Below, piece by piece: positions 16,294 to 24,720 of a stretch of 53,229 nucleotides of DNA. The stretch is from Bog-473 sp036502025 (lineage in GTDB: Bacteria; Actinomycetota; Acidimicrobiia; Acidimicrobiales; RAAP-2). Numbering within the stretch: position 1 is the stretch's first letter; each line of letters begins with the position of its first letter. A program made the translations under genes and the position numbers. The notes below the pieces were generated by a model that did not search any database, was not told the origin of the DNA, and saw nothing but the letters and a program-made list of their open reading frames with translations. Location of the stretch: assembly GCA_036502025.1 (NCBI GenBank), contig DASXZJ010000011.1:1-53229 (forward strand). The letters are read 5' to 3'.

Positions 16294-17346
16294 ATGCGAG
16301 AGTCCGCTCGATCCGACGTAAGGGCCTGGTCGTCCCGTGTCTTCCTCGGCCTGCTTGCGCTGGCCGCTCTGCTGGTGCCGATCACCCTCGAGGCGCCGGG
16401 TGCCCGGGCGGACGGCGGCGTGGCGGCGCGCCCGTCCGCCGGCTGTTCCCTACCCCGCGGCCGCGCCGCCGCGCCGGGGATCACAAATCAACTGCTGGCG
16501 GCGGCAGGCGATCAAGGTGCCTACGTTCGTCAGATCCCCTCGACCTACACGGCGAAGACGCCGATGCCGGTGGTCGTAGACCTGCACGGCTACGGGGAGT
16601 CGGCCACTCTCCAGGCCGACTTGACCGCGCTGGGTGCGTACGGCGACAGCCACGGTTTCATCACCGTCACCCCCCAGGTGGCCGCGGCCGTCCCCATGTG
16701 GATCACCAACCTCGGGGGCAAGGACCTGGCCTGGATCGGAGCGCTCCTGCACACCATCGACACCACCATGTGCGTGGACCGGAACCGGACCTTCGTCACC
16801 GGCTACTCCAACGGGGCCTTTATGGCCTCGTCGATCGCCTGCCAGTTCGCCGGCCAGATCGCCGCGGTGGCCCCGGTGTCCGGGATTGAGGATCCCTCGG
16901 GCTGCCACCCCTCCCGCCCGGTCCCGGTGGTCACCTTCCACGGCACCGCTGACCAGTACGTCTCCTACACCGGCGGCCTGGGACCCGCCGCGCTGAAGCT
17001 GCCCGCCGCCGACGGCTCGTCCAAGAACATCGGCCAGGAGCTGGGCGCAGGCGCCCCACAACTGAAGGGACCCTCCGTACCCTCGCTGACCGCCACCTGG
17101 GCCACGCGCAACGGCTGCGCCAAAGGTCCCTCCACCCATGCCGTGACCTCTGACGTGACGCTGATCGCGTACCGCTGTCCCAATGGGAGCGATGTCGAGC
17201 TCTACCGGGTTACCGGCGGCGGGCACGCGTGGCCGGGCAGCCTGTTCTCCAAAGCGATTGAGTCGGCCATCGGCAAGGTGACGTACACCATCTCGGCCAA
17301 CAGGATCATCTGGGCCTTCTTCCAGGCCCACCCGCTGCGCCGCTAG
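16294..17346 (+). CDS. Secreted PHB-depolymerase/feruloyl-esterase-like hydrolase (LpqC-like)
   Basis: A 350-residue exported alpha/beta hydrolase. A signal peptide with an Arg-containing n-region, a hydrophobic core (VFLGLLALAALLVP) and an AxA-type site (GARA) precedes the mature part. The nucleophile is Ser in GYSNGAF; catalytic Asp is probably in HGTADQYVSY and His in GGGHAWPG. VVDLHGYGES supplies the oxyanion region. Family members hydrolyse short polyesters or feruloyl esters. The ATG at 16294 is chosen from its -10 spacing and good signal peptide; ATG 16270 would add eight residues. It overlaps the convergent small gene by 4 bp at its 3' end. Confidence 0.85.
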   Translation: MRESARSDVRAWSSRVFLGLLALAALLVPITLEAPGARADGGVAARPSAGCSLPRGRAAAPGITNQLLAAAGDQGAYVRQIPSTYTAKTPMPVVVDLHGYGESATLQADLTALGAYGDSHGFITVTPQVAAAVPMWITNLGGKDLAWIGALLHTIDTTMCVDRNRTFVTGYSNGAFMASSIACQFAGQIAAVAPVSGIEDPSGCHPSRPVPVVTFHGTADQYVSYTGGLGPAALKLPAADGSSKNIGQELGAGAPQLKGPSVPSLTATWATRNGCAKGPSTHAVTSDVTLIAYRCPNGSDVELYRVTGGGHAWPGSLFSKAIESAIGKVTYTISANRIIWAFFQAHPLRR

Positions 17347-17570
17347 GGCTCGGCGCGAGGTCCATCCCGCCCGCCCAGCAGCCGGAGCACGAACCGGCCC
17401 ACCCGTCCCGGCTTCTTGGCCAACTCGGCTGCCCGGGCTTCGGCCTCATGGTCGCTGGTCAGTGGTCCGCCGAGCCGCCAGTAGCGACCCTCGCGGGGTG
17501 GGCGCACGTAGTTCGGCACCCGGGGCAACTTGGCCCGTGGTTTGCGGGGCCGCTTCCCGGCTGCGCCCAT
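17343..17570 (-). CDS. Small basic hypothetical protein (75 aa)
   Basis: A 75-residue Arg/Lys- and Pro-rich protein with no family I recognise. The N-terminal third is strongly basic (GKRPRKPRAK), the middle holds RYWRLGGPLTSDHEAEARAA and the end is basic-hydrophobic (GRFVLRLLGG). It begins 4 nt after the histidine phosphatase stop on the same strand, so co-transcription is likely. Its stop overlaps the stop of the convergent esterase by 4 bp. Codon use resembles its neighbours. It may bind nucleic acid or a ribosome, but that is only a guess from charge. Confidence 0.55.
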   Translation of the reverse strand: MGAAGKRPRKPRAKLPRVPNYVRPPREGRYWRLGGPLTSDHEAEARAAELAKKPGRVGRFVLRLLGGRDGPRAEP

Positions 17571-17574
17571 ATGG

Positions 17575-18249
17575 CTACGAACCTTGAGGGGCGAGGTGCG
17601 CGGTGTCGTTGAAGCCTCGCAGGATCCAGCGCTCGGGGGTCAGCACCAGGCGGGCGATGGAGGCGTTGTCCGACATGAGGAAGGCGAACGGGCGGGATCC
17701 GGTCGCCTGGGCCAGCACCTCGCCGATGGCGGCGCCGTGGGAGAAGGCCACCACCCGGCCGTCGGGGTGGGCGGCGGCGATCCGCTCAATGGCGCCCCGG
17801 ATGCGGGCGGTGAAGCCGGCGGTCGACTCGGCTCCCGGCACCACGTCCCAGCGCTCCTCGGTCAGCATCTTGACGGCCAGCGGGTCACCGTCGGCCACCT
17901 TCTGGCGGAAGAGTCCACCTTCCCACTCGCCCAGGTTGACCTCGCGCAGGTCGCGCTCCACCACCGGAGTCAGAGCGCTCTGACGGACCAACGGGGCCGC
18001 CGTCTCGACCGTGCGGCGCAACGTGGTGACGTAGAGCGCGTCGAACTTCATCTGGGCCAAGCGGCCGCCGACGAGTTCCGCCTGCTCTCGGCCGATGGGG
18101 GACAGCGGCGGATTGCCATGGCCCTCGATCATCTCGAAGTCCTCACCCTCGACCGCGTCGGCCGAGGCGCCGTGGCGCACCAGGTACAACTCGGTCGAAC
18201 CGGCCGGGCCCTGATAGGGGACCTGACTGAACCTCCGGGGCGTGGACAT
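17575..18249 (-). CDS. Histidine phosphatase (phosphoglycerate-mutase-like) family protein
   Basis: A 224-residue enzyme with the catalytic RHG motif in LYLVRHGAS near 22-30, LSPIGREQA near 49, a second catalytic-pocket Arg in VTTLRRTVETA, the acid residue in the LREVNLGEWEG segment, and the second catalytic His in VVAFSHGAAIG. This is the typical branch-1 histidine phosphatase layout; substrates range from phosphosugars to nucleotides and cannot be assigned. A TACACT -10 element 8 nt upstream of the ATG suggests a leaderless transcript covering this gene and the small basic protein downstream. Confidence 0.88.
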   Translation of the reverse strand: MSTPRRFSQVPYQGPAGSTELYLVRHGASADAVEGEDFEMIEGHGNPPLSPIGREQAELVGGRLAQMKFDALYVTTLRRTVETAAPLVRQSALTPVVERDLREVNLGEWEGGLFRQKVADGDPLAVKMLTEERWDVVPGAESTAGFTARIRGAIERIAAAHPDGRVVAFSHGAAIGEVLAQATGSRPFAFLMSDNASIARLVLTPERWILRGFNDTAHLAPQGS

Positions 18250-18257
18250 GACGGCTG

Positions 18258-18263
18258 AGTGTA
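18258..18263 (-). promoter_or_regulatory. -10 element, probably leaderless transcript
   Basis: On the minus strand, TACACT ends 8 nt before the ATG at 18249; no Shine-Dalgarno is visible. Confidence 0.4.
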
Positions 18264-18270
18264 AGCAACC

Positions 18271-18942
18271 TCAGTCGGGTCGGTGGAGCTCCCGGGGCAA
18301 TTCGTCGTCCTCGACCACCTCGGCATCGATGATGGTCGGATCGTCGCTGGGCGTCTGTCCGAAACCGGCCCCGCTGTCCCCGAAACCGGCCCAGCCGTTA
18401 CGGAAGGCGGTGAAGAAGGCGCCCGCCCCGCCCGGGCCGCTCCCGAAGTTGATGCCGAAGCGCCGCCCGGCCTCGGGCCCCAACGCGTTCCAGAGCGGGG
18501 TGGCGCGCCGGTGGACGACGTAGCGCTGCACGCCGTAGGTCAGGGCCAGGTAGAGCAGGAGGGTATCGACCTCCAGGTTGCCCGCCTCGTTGTGCTGGGT
18601 CCCCGCCACCACGAAGTGCACGGCGAGGGAGACCAGCCACAGGGCGATGGTGAGCCAGGTGCCCTGGCGGACCACCCAGTTGTTGACCGTCCAGAGCTTC
18701 ACGGTCAGGGCCCGGAGGGCGCCGAGCAGTCCGGCTCCCACCACCAGGCTGCCCAACAGCCACCAGTAGGAGGTGGGGGTGATGTGGTGCGAGCCCCGGT
18801 AGCTCAGGAACTCGACCAGGCCGATGGCGCCCAGGAACAGGGGAACCCCCATGCGCAGGATGCGGGGGACCGGACGGACCCGCAGCTGGCGGCTGAGGAA
18901 CCAGGCCAGGATCAGCAGATCGAAGGTGACGGTGAAGAACAT
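18271..18942 (-). CDS. Multi-pass membrane protein of unknown function
   Basis: A 223-residue protein with about five predicted membrane segments: residues 1-17, 31-48, 58-80, 93-113 and 124-145. The cytoplasmic-type tail (about 146-223) contains a Gly/Ala/Phe-rich stretch (GSGPGGAGAFF and GFGDSGAGFG) and an acidic end (IIDAEVVEDDE). I do not recognise a named family; the membrane part resembles small actinobacterial DUF1453/CcdC-like proteins in size only. It lies between the phosphatase and an LLM gene on the same strand; TAGGCT 9 nt before its ATG may be its own promoter. Confidence 0.75.
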   Translation of the reverse strand: MFFTVTFDLLILAWFLSRQLRVRPVPRILRMGVPLFLGAIGLVEFLSYRGSHHITPTSYWWLLGSLVVGAGLLGALRALTVKLWTVNNWVVRQGTWLTIALWLVSLAVHFVVAGTQHNEAGNLEVDTLLLYLALTYGVQRYVVHRRATPLWNALGPEAGRRFGINFGSGPGGAGAFFTAFRNGWAGFGDSGAGFGQTPSDDPTIIDAEVVEDDELPRELHRPD

Positions 18943-18984
18943 GGCCCCGCCAGCCTACGGGCGTCCACTGCTTCCCGGGCCGCG

Positions 18985-19968
18985 TCAGGGAGCCAACAGG
19001 GGCCCCACCTCGGCGCCGAAGGCGGCCGTCTGCTCGCAGAACTCCTCCACCGAGCGGGCCATGAACCTGACCTGCAGATGGTTGACGCCCATGGCCACCA
19101 GCTCACGCAGGGACTCGGCGATCTCATCCGCCCCGCCCGACAGCACGTAACCCGGCAGCGTCCAGTCCGACACACCCACCTTCAGGTGGATGGGCTCGAC
19201 GATGGTCCCGATGTCGATCGGCGCGCCGCCGCGCAGCTCTTCGCGCCACCGGCGCAACTGGGCGATCTGCTCGGCGAGATCCCGCCGCCGCGTCCCCTGG
19301 GGCAACCACCCGTCACCGAAGACGGCGGTGCGGCGGATGGCGGCCGGGGACGAGCCGCCGATCCAGATCGGTGGCCGCGGCTGGCGCACCGGGCGCGGGG
19401 CCAGCCCCATGCCCGAGGCGGGGAAGCGGGGGCCGGGCAGTTCGGGGAACTCCGAGGTGAAGGCGCGCGCCAGGGCCGAGACGGCTTCGTCGGTGTGGCG
19501 GCCGCGCGCGGGGAAGTCGCCGGTGAGGAGCTCGTACTCCTCGGGGACGTGGCCGGCGCCCACCCCGACGATAAGGCGGCCATCCGAGAGGAGGTCCAGG
19601 GTCGAGAGCTCCTTGGCGGCCCGCAGCGGGTGGCGTTGGGCCAGGACCAGGACGTGGGAGAGCAGGTGGGTCCGCGTGGTCAGCGCGGCCAGCCAGCCCA
19701 GCGTGGCGACCGTGTCGTACCAGATCGTGCCCATGGCGTCGGCCAGACGGGTCGGGATGGCGGTGTGGTCGCACACGCCGAGGTAGAAGTAGCCCGACTC
19801 GTCGGCCACCCGGGCGATGCGGGCCAGGTCGGCCGGACCGGCCGCCTTCTCCCAGTCGGCCACGTAGAGGGTCGACTGGGACTGGATGGGTAGCTGCATC
19901 CCGAAGACGACCTGCCCCTCGGGCACGGTGCGCACCACGTCGGCGGGGATCAGGTCGGGGTCGGTCAT
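18985..19968 (-). CDS. LLM-class (F420-type) oxidoreductase
   Basis: A 327-residue luciferase-like enzyme. VVFGMQLPIQSQS near 20, the CDHTAIP segment near 66-72, LLSHVLVLAQRHPLRAAKE near 103-120, LSDGRLIVGVGAGHVPEEYE near 127-146 and PPIWIGGSSP near 199-208 are the conserved barrel strands. It is the last gene of the amidohydrolase/acyl-CoA dehydrogenase operon, 29 nt after the second dehydrogenase, so it probably acts on an intermediate of the same pathway. A GGAGA ribosome binding site precedes the ATG. Cofactor (F420 or FMN) is inferred from family only. Confidence 0.87.
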   Translation of the reverse strand: MTDPDLIPADVVRTVPEGQVVFGMQLPIQSQSTLYVADWEKAAGPADLARIARVADESGYFYLGVCDHTAIPTRLADAMGTIWYDTVATLGWLAALTTRTHLLSHVLVLAQRHPLRAAKELSTLDLLSDGRLIVGVGAGHVPEEYELLTGDFPARGRHTDEAVSALARAFTSEFPELPGPRFPASGMGLAPRPVRQPRPPIWIGGSSPAAIRRTAVFGDGWLPQGTRRRDLAEQIAQLRRWREELRGGAPIDIGTIVEPIHLKVGVSDWTLPGYVLSGGADEIAESLRELVAMGVNHLQVRFMARSVEEFCEQTAAFGAEVGPLLAP

Positions 19969-19997
19969 GGCGGGTCTCCGTTCAGGCGAGCGGCGGG

Positions 19998-21020
19998 TTA
20001 CAGGAGGGCGGCCAGGGCGGCCGAGAGTTGGGAGGGGGTGCCGAAGGTGGTGGCCAGCACCCGCGACCGCTTCAGGTGCAGGTGGAGGGGTACCTCCCAG
20101 GTGAAGCCCATGCCCCCGTGCACCTGGATGGCCGCCCGGGCGTTGGCGATGGCGGCTTCGTCGGCCAGTACCTTGGCCCCCATCACGGCGCGGCTCACCA
20201 CCAGCGCGGGGCTCCGGCCGCTGCCCTCGGACTCGGCGGCCACCACCTCGGCGTCGTCGGCCAGGCAGGCCGCGGCATGGACGGCGCTGCGGGCCACCTC
20301 GGCCCGCACCAGCATGTCGGCGCAGATGTGCTTGACGGCCTGGAAACTGCCGATCGGCTGCCCGAACTGGCGGCGGTCCTTGGCGTAGGCGACCGCCAGG
20401 TCGAGCGTCTCAGCGGCGTGCCCCACCTGCAGCGCCGCGGTGAGCAGCGACCCGTCGCGGACCAGCCGCGACCCGACGTCGGCCACCGGCTCGCCGGCCG
20501 GGAGCGAGGAGAGGTGCCACATCGGGGTGAGGGGACACAGTGGTGCGGCCACGCGCCGGGCGCCCGTGACCGGGGGAGCGGGGACCATGAGCCGGGCCGT
20601 CGAGGACTGGTGGGCGCCGGAGAGGACGAAGAGCGCGGTGAGCGAGGGGAGGTGCTCCACCAGGATCGGCCCGTCCCCAGAGGTGTGTACCCCCACCCGG
20701 GCCAGCCCCTCCGCCGCTCCGTCGACCAGACGCTCGCGGGCGGCGAGGAAGGTGCCCACCAGCGGGCCCGGGACCAGGGCACGGCCGAGCTCTTCGTAGA
20801 CCACGACCGCGTCGGCCATGGCCAGGCCGACGCCGCCCTCGGCCCCGGGCAGGGTGAGGGCGAACACGCCGGTCTCACCCAGCCGGACCCAGTCCTCGGC
20901 GCTGATGGCCACCTCGGCGCCCTCGTTGGCCCGCAGGTGGTCCAGGGACAGCCGACCCGTGACCATGGCCCGGATGCCGTCGGCCAGCTCGCGCTGGTCG
21001 TCGGTGACGCGGAAGTCCAT
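19998..21020 (-). CDS. Acyl-CoA dehydrogenase, beta-type subunit of a heteromeric pair
   Basis: A 340-residue acyl-CoA dehydrogenase-like protein, shorter than the usual 380-390. It starts MDFRVTDDQ, has the conserved C-terminal-domain helix AKDRRQFGQPIGSFQAVKH near 222, and IQVHGGMGFTWE near 305. The middle beta domain is degenerate and lacks the flavin-contact motif. This division of labour matches alpha2beta2 steroid-type dehydrogenases of mycobacteria, in which two unlike subunits share FAD. The ATG at 21020 overlaps the alpha-gene stop by 1 nt (TGATG). A longer reading frame to 21962 only reads the wrong strand frame of the partner gene. Confidence 0.88.
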   Translation of the reverse strand: MDFRVTDDQRELADGIRAMVTGRLSLDHLRANEGAEVAISAEDWVRLGETGVFALTLPGAEGGVGLAMADAVVVYEELGRALVPGPLVGTFLAARERLVDGAAEGLARVGVHTSGDGPILVEHLPSLTALFVLSGAHQSSTARLMVPAPPVTGARRVAAPLCPLTPMWHLSSLPAGEPVADVGSRLVRDGSLLTAALQVGHAAETLDLAVAYAKDRRQFGQPIGSFQAVKHICADMLVRAEVARSAVHAAACLADDAEVVAAESEGSGRSPALVVSRAVMGAKVLADEAAIANARAAIQVHGGMGFTWEVPLHLHLKRSRVLATTFGTPSQLSAALAALL

Positions 21021-22201
21021 CAGCGGACTTTCGGGAGCCCGAGGATGCGCTCGGCCACGATGTTGCGCTGCACCTGCGAGGTCCCAGCCGCGATGGTCAG
21101 CGAGATCGACTTGAACCAGTTGTGGAGCTGCTCGGAGTTGCCCAGCGCGACGCCATCGGGCCCGTCGAGGGGGTCGCCGCACAGCGCGCCCCGGTCGAGC
21201 ACCTCCATGGCCAGGTCGGCCAGCGCCTGCGCGTGCTCGGAGAAGGAGAGCTTGAAGACCGAGCCGCCGATGCCGGGGATGCCGGTCTGCGCCGCCTCGG
21301 ACACGTTGCGCTTGGTCAGGGCCCACAGCGCGTCGAACGCCGCCGCCAGGTGCCCCAGGCGCCGGGCCAGCCCGGGGTCGTCGAGCAGGCCCAGCCGGCC
21401 GGCCAACCGGTGCAGCGCCCCGAGGAGCCGCATCGACTCCAGGAGGTCGCCCACGAAGGCGGTCCCCCGCTCGAAGGACAGCGTGACCATGGTGACCCGC
21501 CAGCCGTCGTTCTCCTCGCCGACCCGGTTGGCCACCGGGATCCGGACCTCGTTGAGGAAGAGCTCGGCGAACTCGGTCGAGCCCGCCATGGTGCGCAGCG
21601 GCCGGATCTCGATCCCCGCCTCGTCCATCGGCATGATCAGCCACGTGATGCCCCGGTTCCGGTCCTCGCCCGTGCGCACCAGCAGCTCGCAGTGATCGGC
21701 CACCTCGGCGTGGGAGGTCCAGATCTTCGAACCGCTCACCACGTAGTCGTCGCCGTCGCGCCTGGCGCGGGTGCGCAGCGAGGCCAGGTCGCTCCCGGCG
21801 TCGGGCTCGCTGAAGCCCTGGCACCACACCTCGTCGCCCCTCAGGATCGGGGGCAGGTAGCGCTCCTTCTGGACCGGCGTGCCCTCGGCGATGATGGTCG
21901 GGCCGGCGTGCAGCAGCCCGACGAAGTTCACCCCGACGTAGGGGGCACCGGCCCGCTCGCACTCCTCCTTGAAGATCAGCTGCTCGACGGGTGAGGCGCC
22001 GCGGCCACCGCCCTCGGTGGGCCAGTCGACCCCGGCGTAACCGGCCTCGAAGAGGAGGTGCTGCCAGGCCGAGTCGAATTGCCGCCGGGCCGGCCAGTCC
22101 TCAGCCGGCGGGGCCTCGGGCAACGACGGCAGCGTGGTCCGGAGCCAGGCTCGCAGCTCGTCGCGGAACGTCTGCTCGGCCGCGGTGTAGCGAAGGTCCA
22201 C
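21020..22201 (-). CDS. Acyl-CoA dehydrogenase, alpha-type subunit of a heteromeric pair
   Basis: A 393-residue acyl-CoA dehydrogenase. The FAD/substrate motif WCQGFSEPDAGSDLAS near 125-140 and YVVSGSKIWTSHAE near 153 are intact, and the C-terminus has AAGTSQVQRNIVAERILGLP. The position that is Glu in the medium-chain YEGT motif is Ala here, so the base must be elsewhere, as in isovaleryl-CoA-type and steroid heterotetrameric enzymes. It probably dehydrogenates a CoA-thioester side chain together with the next gene product. The GTG start at 22201 is 30 nt after the amidohydrolase stop, in the same operon. Confidence 0.9.
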   Translation of the reverse strand: MDLRYTAAEQTFRDELRAWLRTTLPSLPEAPPAEDWPARRQFDSAWQHLLFEAGYAGVDWPTEGGGRGASPVEQLIFKEECERAGAPYVGVNFVGLLHAGPTIIAEGTPVQKERYLPPILRGDEVWCQGFSEPDAGSDLASLRTRARRDGDDYVVSGSKIWTSHAEVADHCELLVRTGEDRNRGITWLIMPMDEAGIEIRPLRTMAGSTEFAELFLNEVRIPVANRVGEENDGWRVTMVTLSFERGTAFVGDLLESMRLLGALHRLAGRLGLLDDPGLARRLGHLAAAFDALWALTKRNVSEAAQTGIPGIGGSVFKLSFSEHAQALADLAMEVLDRGALCGDPLDGPDGVALGNSEQLHNWFKSISLTIAAGTSQVQRNIVAERILGLPKVR

Positions 22202-22231
22202 GTGGGCGAGGTCGAGCGGACGCGAGCGGGA

Positions 22232-23434
22232 TCAGGCGACGAAGTCGAGACCGAAGAGCGCAATGGCGTTGCCCCGCACGATCTTTCGTCGTTGCGCGTC
22301 GGTGAGGTCGACCATCTGCTCCTCGGCGATCTGCCGGGTGCGGGGCCACGTGGAATCCGAGTGGGGGTAGTCCGACTCGTAGGTGATGTTGTCCTCGCCG
22401 ATCTCGTCGACCGACTTCAGGCCGTGGGCGTCATCGAAGAAGCAGCCCCAGACGTGGTCCTTGAAGTAGCTGCTGGGCTTCTCGGGCACGATGTCGGCCA
22501 CGCCGCCCCAGCCCCGGTTGTCCTCCCAGACCCGGTCGGCCCGCTCGAGGATGTAGGGGATCCAGCCGATCTGGCCCTCCGAGTAGGCCACCTTGAGTTC
22601 GGGAATGCGGACGAAGACGCCGCTGAAGAGGAAGTCGACCAGCGAGAAGGTGGCGTTGGTGTGGGTCAGGGTGGACCCCACCGCCGGCGGCGCATCGGCC
22701 GAGGTCGACGGCATCTTCGACGACGAGCCGATGTGCATGTTGACGATGGTCTTGGTCTCGGCGCAGGCCCGGAAGAAGGGGTCCCAGTAGTGGTCGGGGT
22801 CGTGCACGCTGGGCAGGCCCAGATAGGGCGGGATCTCGCTGAAGCACACGGCCCGCACGCCCCGATCGGCGTTGCGCCGGACTTCGGCCGCCGCCAGCTC
22901 GGCGTCCCACAACGGGATGAGGGTGAGCGGGATGAGGCGCCCCCCGGCGTCGCCGCACCACTCCTCGACCATCCAGTCGTTGTAGGCCTTCACGCAGAGC
23001 AGGCCGAGTTCCTTGTCCTTGGCCTCGGTGAACGTCTGGCCGCAGAAGCGGGGGAAGGTGGGGAAGCAGAGGGCGGCCTCGATGTGGTTGGCGTCCATGT
23101 CCTCGAGGCGGGGCTTGACCTCGTAGGACCCGGGCCGCATCTCCTCATACATGACGCCCCGCATGGTGACCTCTTCGCGGGGCACGCCGACGGCCGAGTC
23201 GACGCGCAGCAGGGGGCGCTTGAGGTCCTCGTAGTACCACCAGTCGACCGGCTCGCCCTTGGCGCCGGGCTTCACGGTGAGCTGGCCGCCCTTGAAGATG
23301 ACCTCGGGCATCGGGGCGCGCACGATCCTCGGCCCGATGTCGGCGTACTTGGCGGGCAGGCGGTCCGACCACACGTTGGGCGGTTCGACCACGTGGTCGT
23401 CCACCGAGATGATCAGCGGCAGCGGCTCAGGCAT
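22232..23434 (-). CDS. Amidohydrolase family protein (ACMSD-like, TIM barrel)
   Basis: A 400-residue metal-dependent hydrolase/decarboxylase of the amidohydrolase-2 group. ISVDDHVVEPP near 9-19 carries the first-strand metal residues (Asp-x-His variant), MDANHIEAALCFPTFPRF near 113 follows, MHIGSSS near 235 supplies the strand-5/6 His, and ITYESDYPHSDSTWP near 355 contributes the metal Asp and a His. Family members cleave C-C or C-N bonds of ring compounds. It heads a four-gene operon with two acyl-CoA dehydrogenases and an LLM enzyme, so a ring or side-chain hydrolytic step is plausible. A CTGACG palindrome lies 23 bp upstream. Confidence 0.87.
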   Translation of the reverse strand: MPEPLPLIISVDDHVVEPPNVWSDRLPAKYADIGPRIVRAPMPEVIFKGGQLTVKPGAKGEPVDWWYYEDLKRPLLRVDSAVGVPREEVTMRGVMYEEMRPGSYEVKPRLEDMDANHIEAALCFPTFPRFCGQTFTEAKDKELGLLCVKAYNDWMVEEWCGDAGGRLIPLTLIPLWDAELAAAEVRRNADRGVRAVCFSEIPPYLGLPSVHDPDHYWDPFFRACAETKTIVNMHIGSSSKMPSTSADAPPAVGSTLTHTNATFSLVDFLFSGVFVRIPELKVAYSEGQIGWIPYILERADRVWEDNRGWGGVADIVPEKPSSYFKDHVWGCFFDDAHGLKSVDEIGEDNITYESDYPHSDSTWPRTRQIAEEQMVDLTDAQRRKIVRGNAIALFGLDFVA

Positions 23435-23456
23435 GGGGATCGAGCGTAGTCCGCAC

Positions 23457-23471
23457 CTGACGGACCGTCAG
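23457..23471. promoter_or_regulatory. Operator-like palindrome CTGACG-GAC-CGTCAG
   Basis: A perfect 6-bp inverted repeat around a 3-nt centre, followed by AAAC. It lies 23 bp upstream of the amidohydrolase ATG, where a repressor would block the leftward operon promoter, and 31 bp from the -10 of the divergent lipoprotein gene. Confidence 0.7.
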
Positions 23472-23502
23472 AAACGGGTCGGAGGCGCCCGGCCCACCCT
23501 GC

Positions 23503-23508
23503 GATACT
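23503..23508 (+). promoter_or_regulatory. -10 element, probably leaderless transcript
   Basis: GATACT ends 7 nt before the ATG at 23516. It fits a leaderless start for the lipoprotein gene. Confidence 0.45.
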
Positions 23509-23515
23509 GGACCCG

Positions 23516-24655
23516 ATGGGAGCCGGGCGATCACGCCGCCTCGCGCCGGCGCTGGCCACCGGCTGTCTGCTTCTCGCGGCCTGTTCCTCGCCCACCCACC
23601 CGGCCACCTCGTCGACCGGCGGCCCGCACCTGCCCTCGGGCTCCACCTCGAGCACCGCCGCGCCCCCCTACCAGTCGGGGACCACGCTCCCGGCCGCCCG
23701 GACGACCGGCGCCATGCGGGTCTACGCCACCGTGCCCCTCTCGATCGGGAACGGTCAGGTGGCTTCGGCCGAGTCCCCTGACGGTGCCGTCTTCGTGGCG
23801 CCGCTCACCCTGGCCGCCGGCGCCGCCGCGCCGGTTGTCTGGGTCGTCGACGGTGACGGACCTCCCGCCGTCGCCGAGACCCTCACCGCGGGGGTGGACG
23901 CGCTGGCGGCCGACCAGGCCAATCTTTACGTGGCCAACCTGACCGGGGTGACGGCGTACACCCGCCGCACCGGGAACCAATCCGGCCAGTGGGCGCTCCC
24001 GGCCACTGCCACCAGCTCCTCACCGGGTCAGGATCCCGAGGCCATGTCGGCGTCCGACGGCCAGGTGCTGGTCAGCGTCAGTACCGGCAACGCCGTCAGC
24101 GTGTACCGGATCAACCCGCAGTCGCCGGCGGCTCCCCAACTTGTCGTGCAAGGGCTGAGCGCGGCCTTCGGGCCCAACGGGTCCGTGGTCTACGAGCGGA
24201 CCGACCACCACCTCGTGGCGCTGAGCGCGTCGGGCGCCACCACGGTCGGCCCGACCCTGGCCGACGCGCCCAACGGGCTGGGCGGTGGGGTGCAGTACGT
24301 GAACGCGGTGGCCGGCGGCGACGTCTGGGTCAGCGAGCCGGCCGGCCAGGGGCTCGATGCCTCGTTCAGCACCTTCGACCTCAGCACGCTCCATTCGGTG
24401 GGGACGTTTGCCGGCACGGCGAACGAGCAGATCGTCGGCACCACCGGCGGCGTCCTGGCGCTCGACGCGCCCTACAACACGAGCGTCTGCCCCGACGCCA
24501 ACCCGAGCTCGGAGTGCATCGTGCGCCTGTCCCCGACGGGGACGCTCAGTGACGGTTCCCCGGCCGGGGCCACGCTCCAACTCCTGGGCCCGGACCCGGC
24601 GGTGATCGCCCCCGACCCGTCGAACACCGCGCTGGAGGTCGAGCGCCTCTCCTGA
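23516..24655 (+). CDS. Secreted lipoprotein, beta-propeller-like
   Basis: A 379-residue lipoprotein. A lipobox LLAAC with Cys23 ends the signal peptide, followed by a Ser/Thr/Pro-rich linker to about residue 65. The remainder has repeated strand-turn units (VVWVVDGDGP, NLYVANLTGVTAYTR, GQVLVSVSTGNAVSVYRI, GDVWVSEPAGQG) with the spacing of a beta propeller. Two Cys in the NTSVCPDANPSSECIV segment may form a disulfide. No enzyme motif is seen. It stands between the palindrome and the ECF sigma gene; function unknown. Confidence 0.8.
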   Translation: MGAGRSRRLAPALATGCLLLAACSSPTHPATSSTGGPHLPSGSTSSTAAPPYQSGTTLPAARTTGAMRVYATVPLSIGNGQVASAESPDGAVFVAPLTLAAGAAAPVVWVVDGDGPPAVAETLTAGVDALAADQANLYVANLTGVTAYTRRTGNQSGQWALPATATSSSPGQDPEAMSASDGQVLVSVSTGNAVSVYRINPQSPAAPQLVVQGLSAAFGPNGSVVYERTDHHLVALSASGATTVGPTLADAPNGLGGGVQYVNAVAGGDVWVSEPAGQGLDASFSTFDLSTLHSVGTFAGTANEQIVGTTGGVLALDAPYNTSVCPDANPSSECIVRLSPTGTLSDGSPAGATLQLLGPDPAVIAPDPSNTALEVERLS

Positions 24656-24668
24656 GGGCCGGCCCCTC
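24654..24668. terminator. Possible weak hairpin after lipoprotein gene
   Basis: GAGGG, loop CCGGC and CCCTC form a 5-bp perfect stem that begins at the lipoprotein stop codon. No T-tract follows, so this is a weak call. Confidence 0.3.
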
Positions 24669-24720
24669 CGAACGCTGGTGCCCTTCGGCGGCAATAGGAG
24701 GGTGACACCGAGATACGGAT

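Noticed and set aside
21021..21962. Upstream extension of the beta-type acyl-CoA dehydrogenase frame
   Set aside because: The extension is the out-of-frame reading of the alpha-subunit gene on the same strand; the conserved N-terminus starts at the ATG at 21020.
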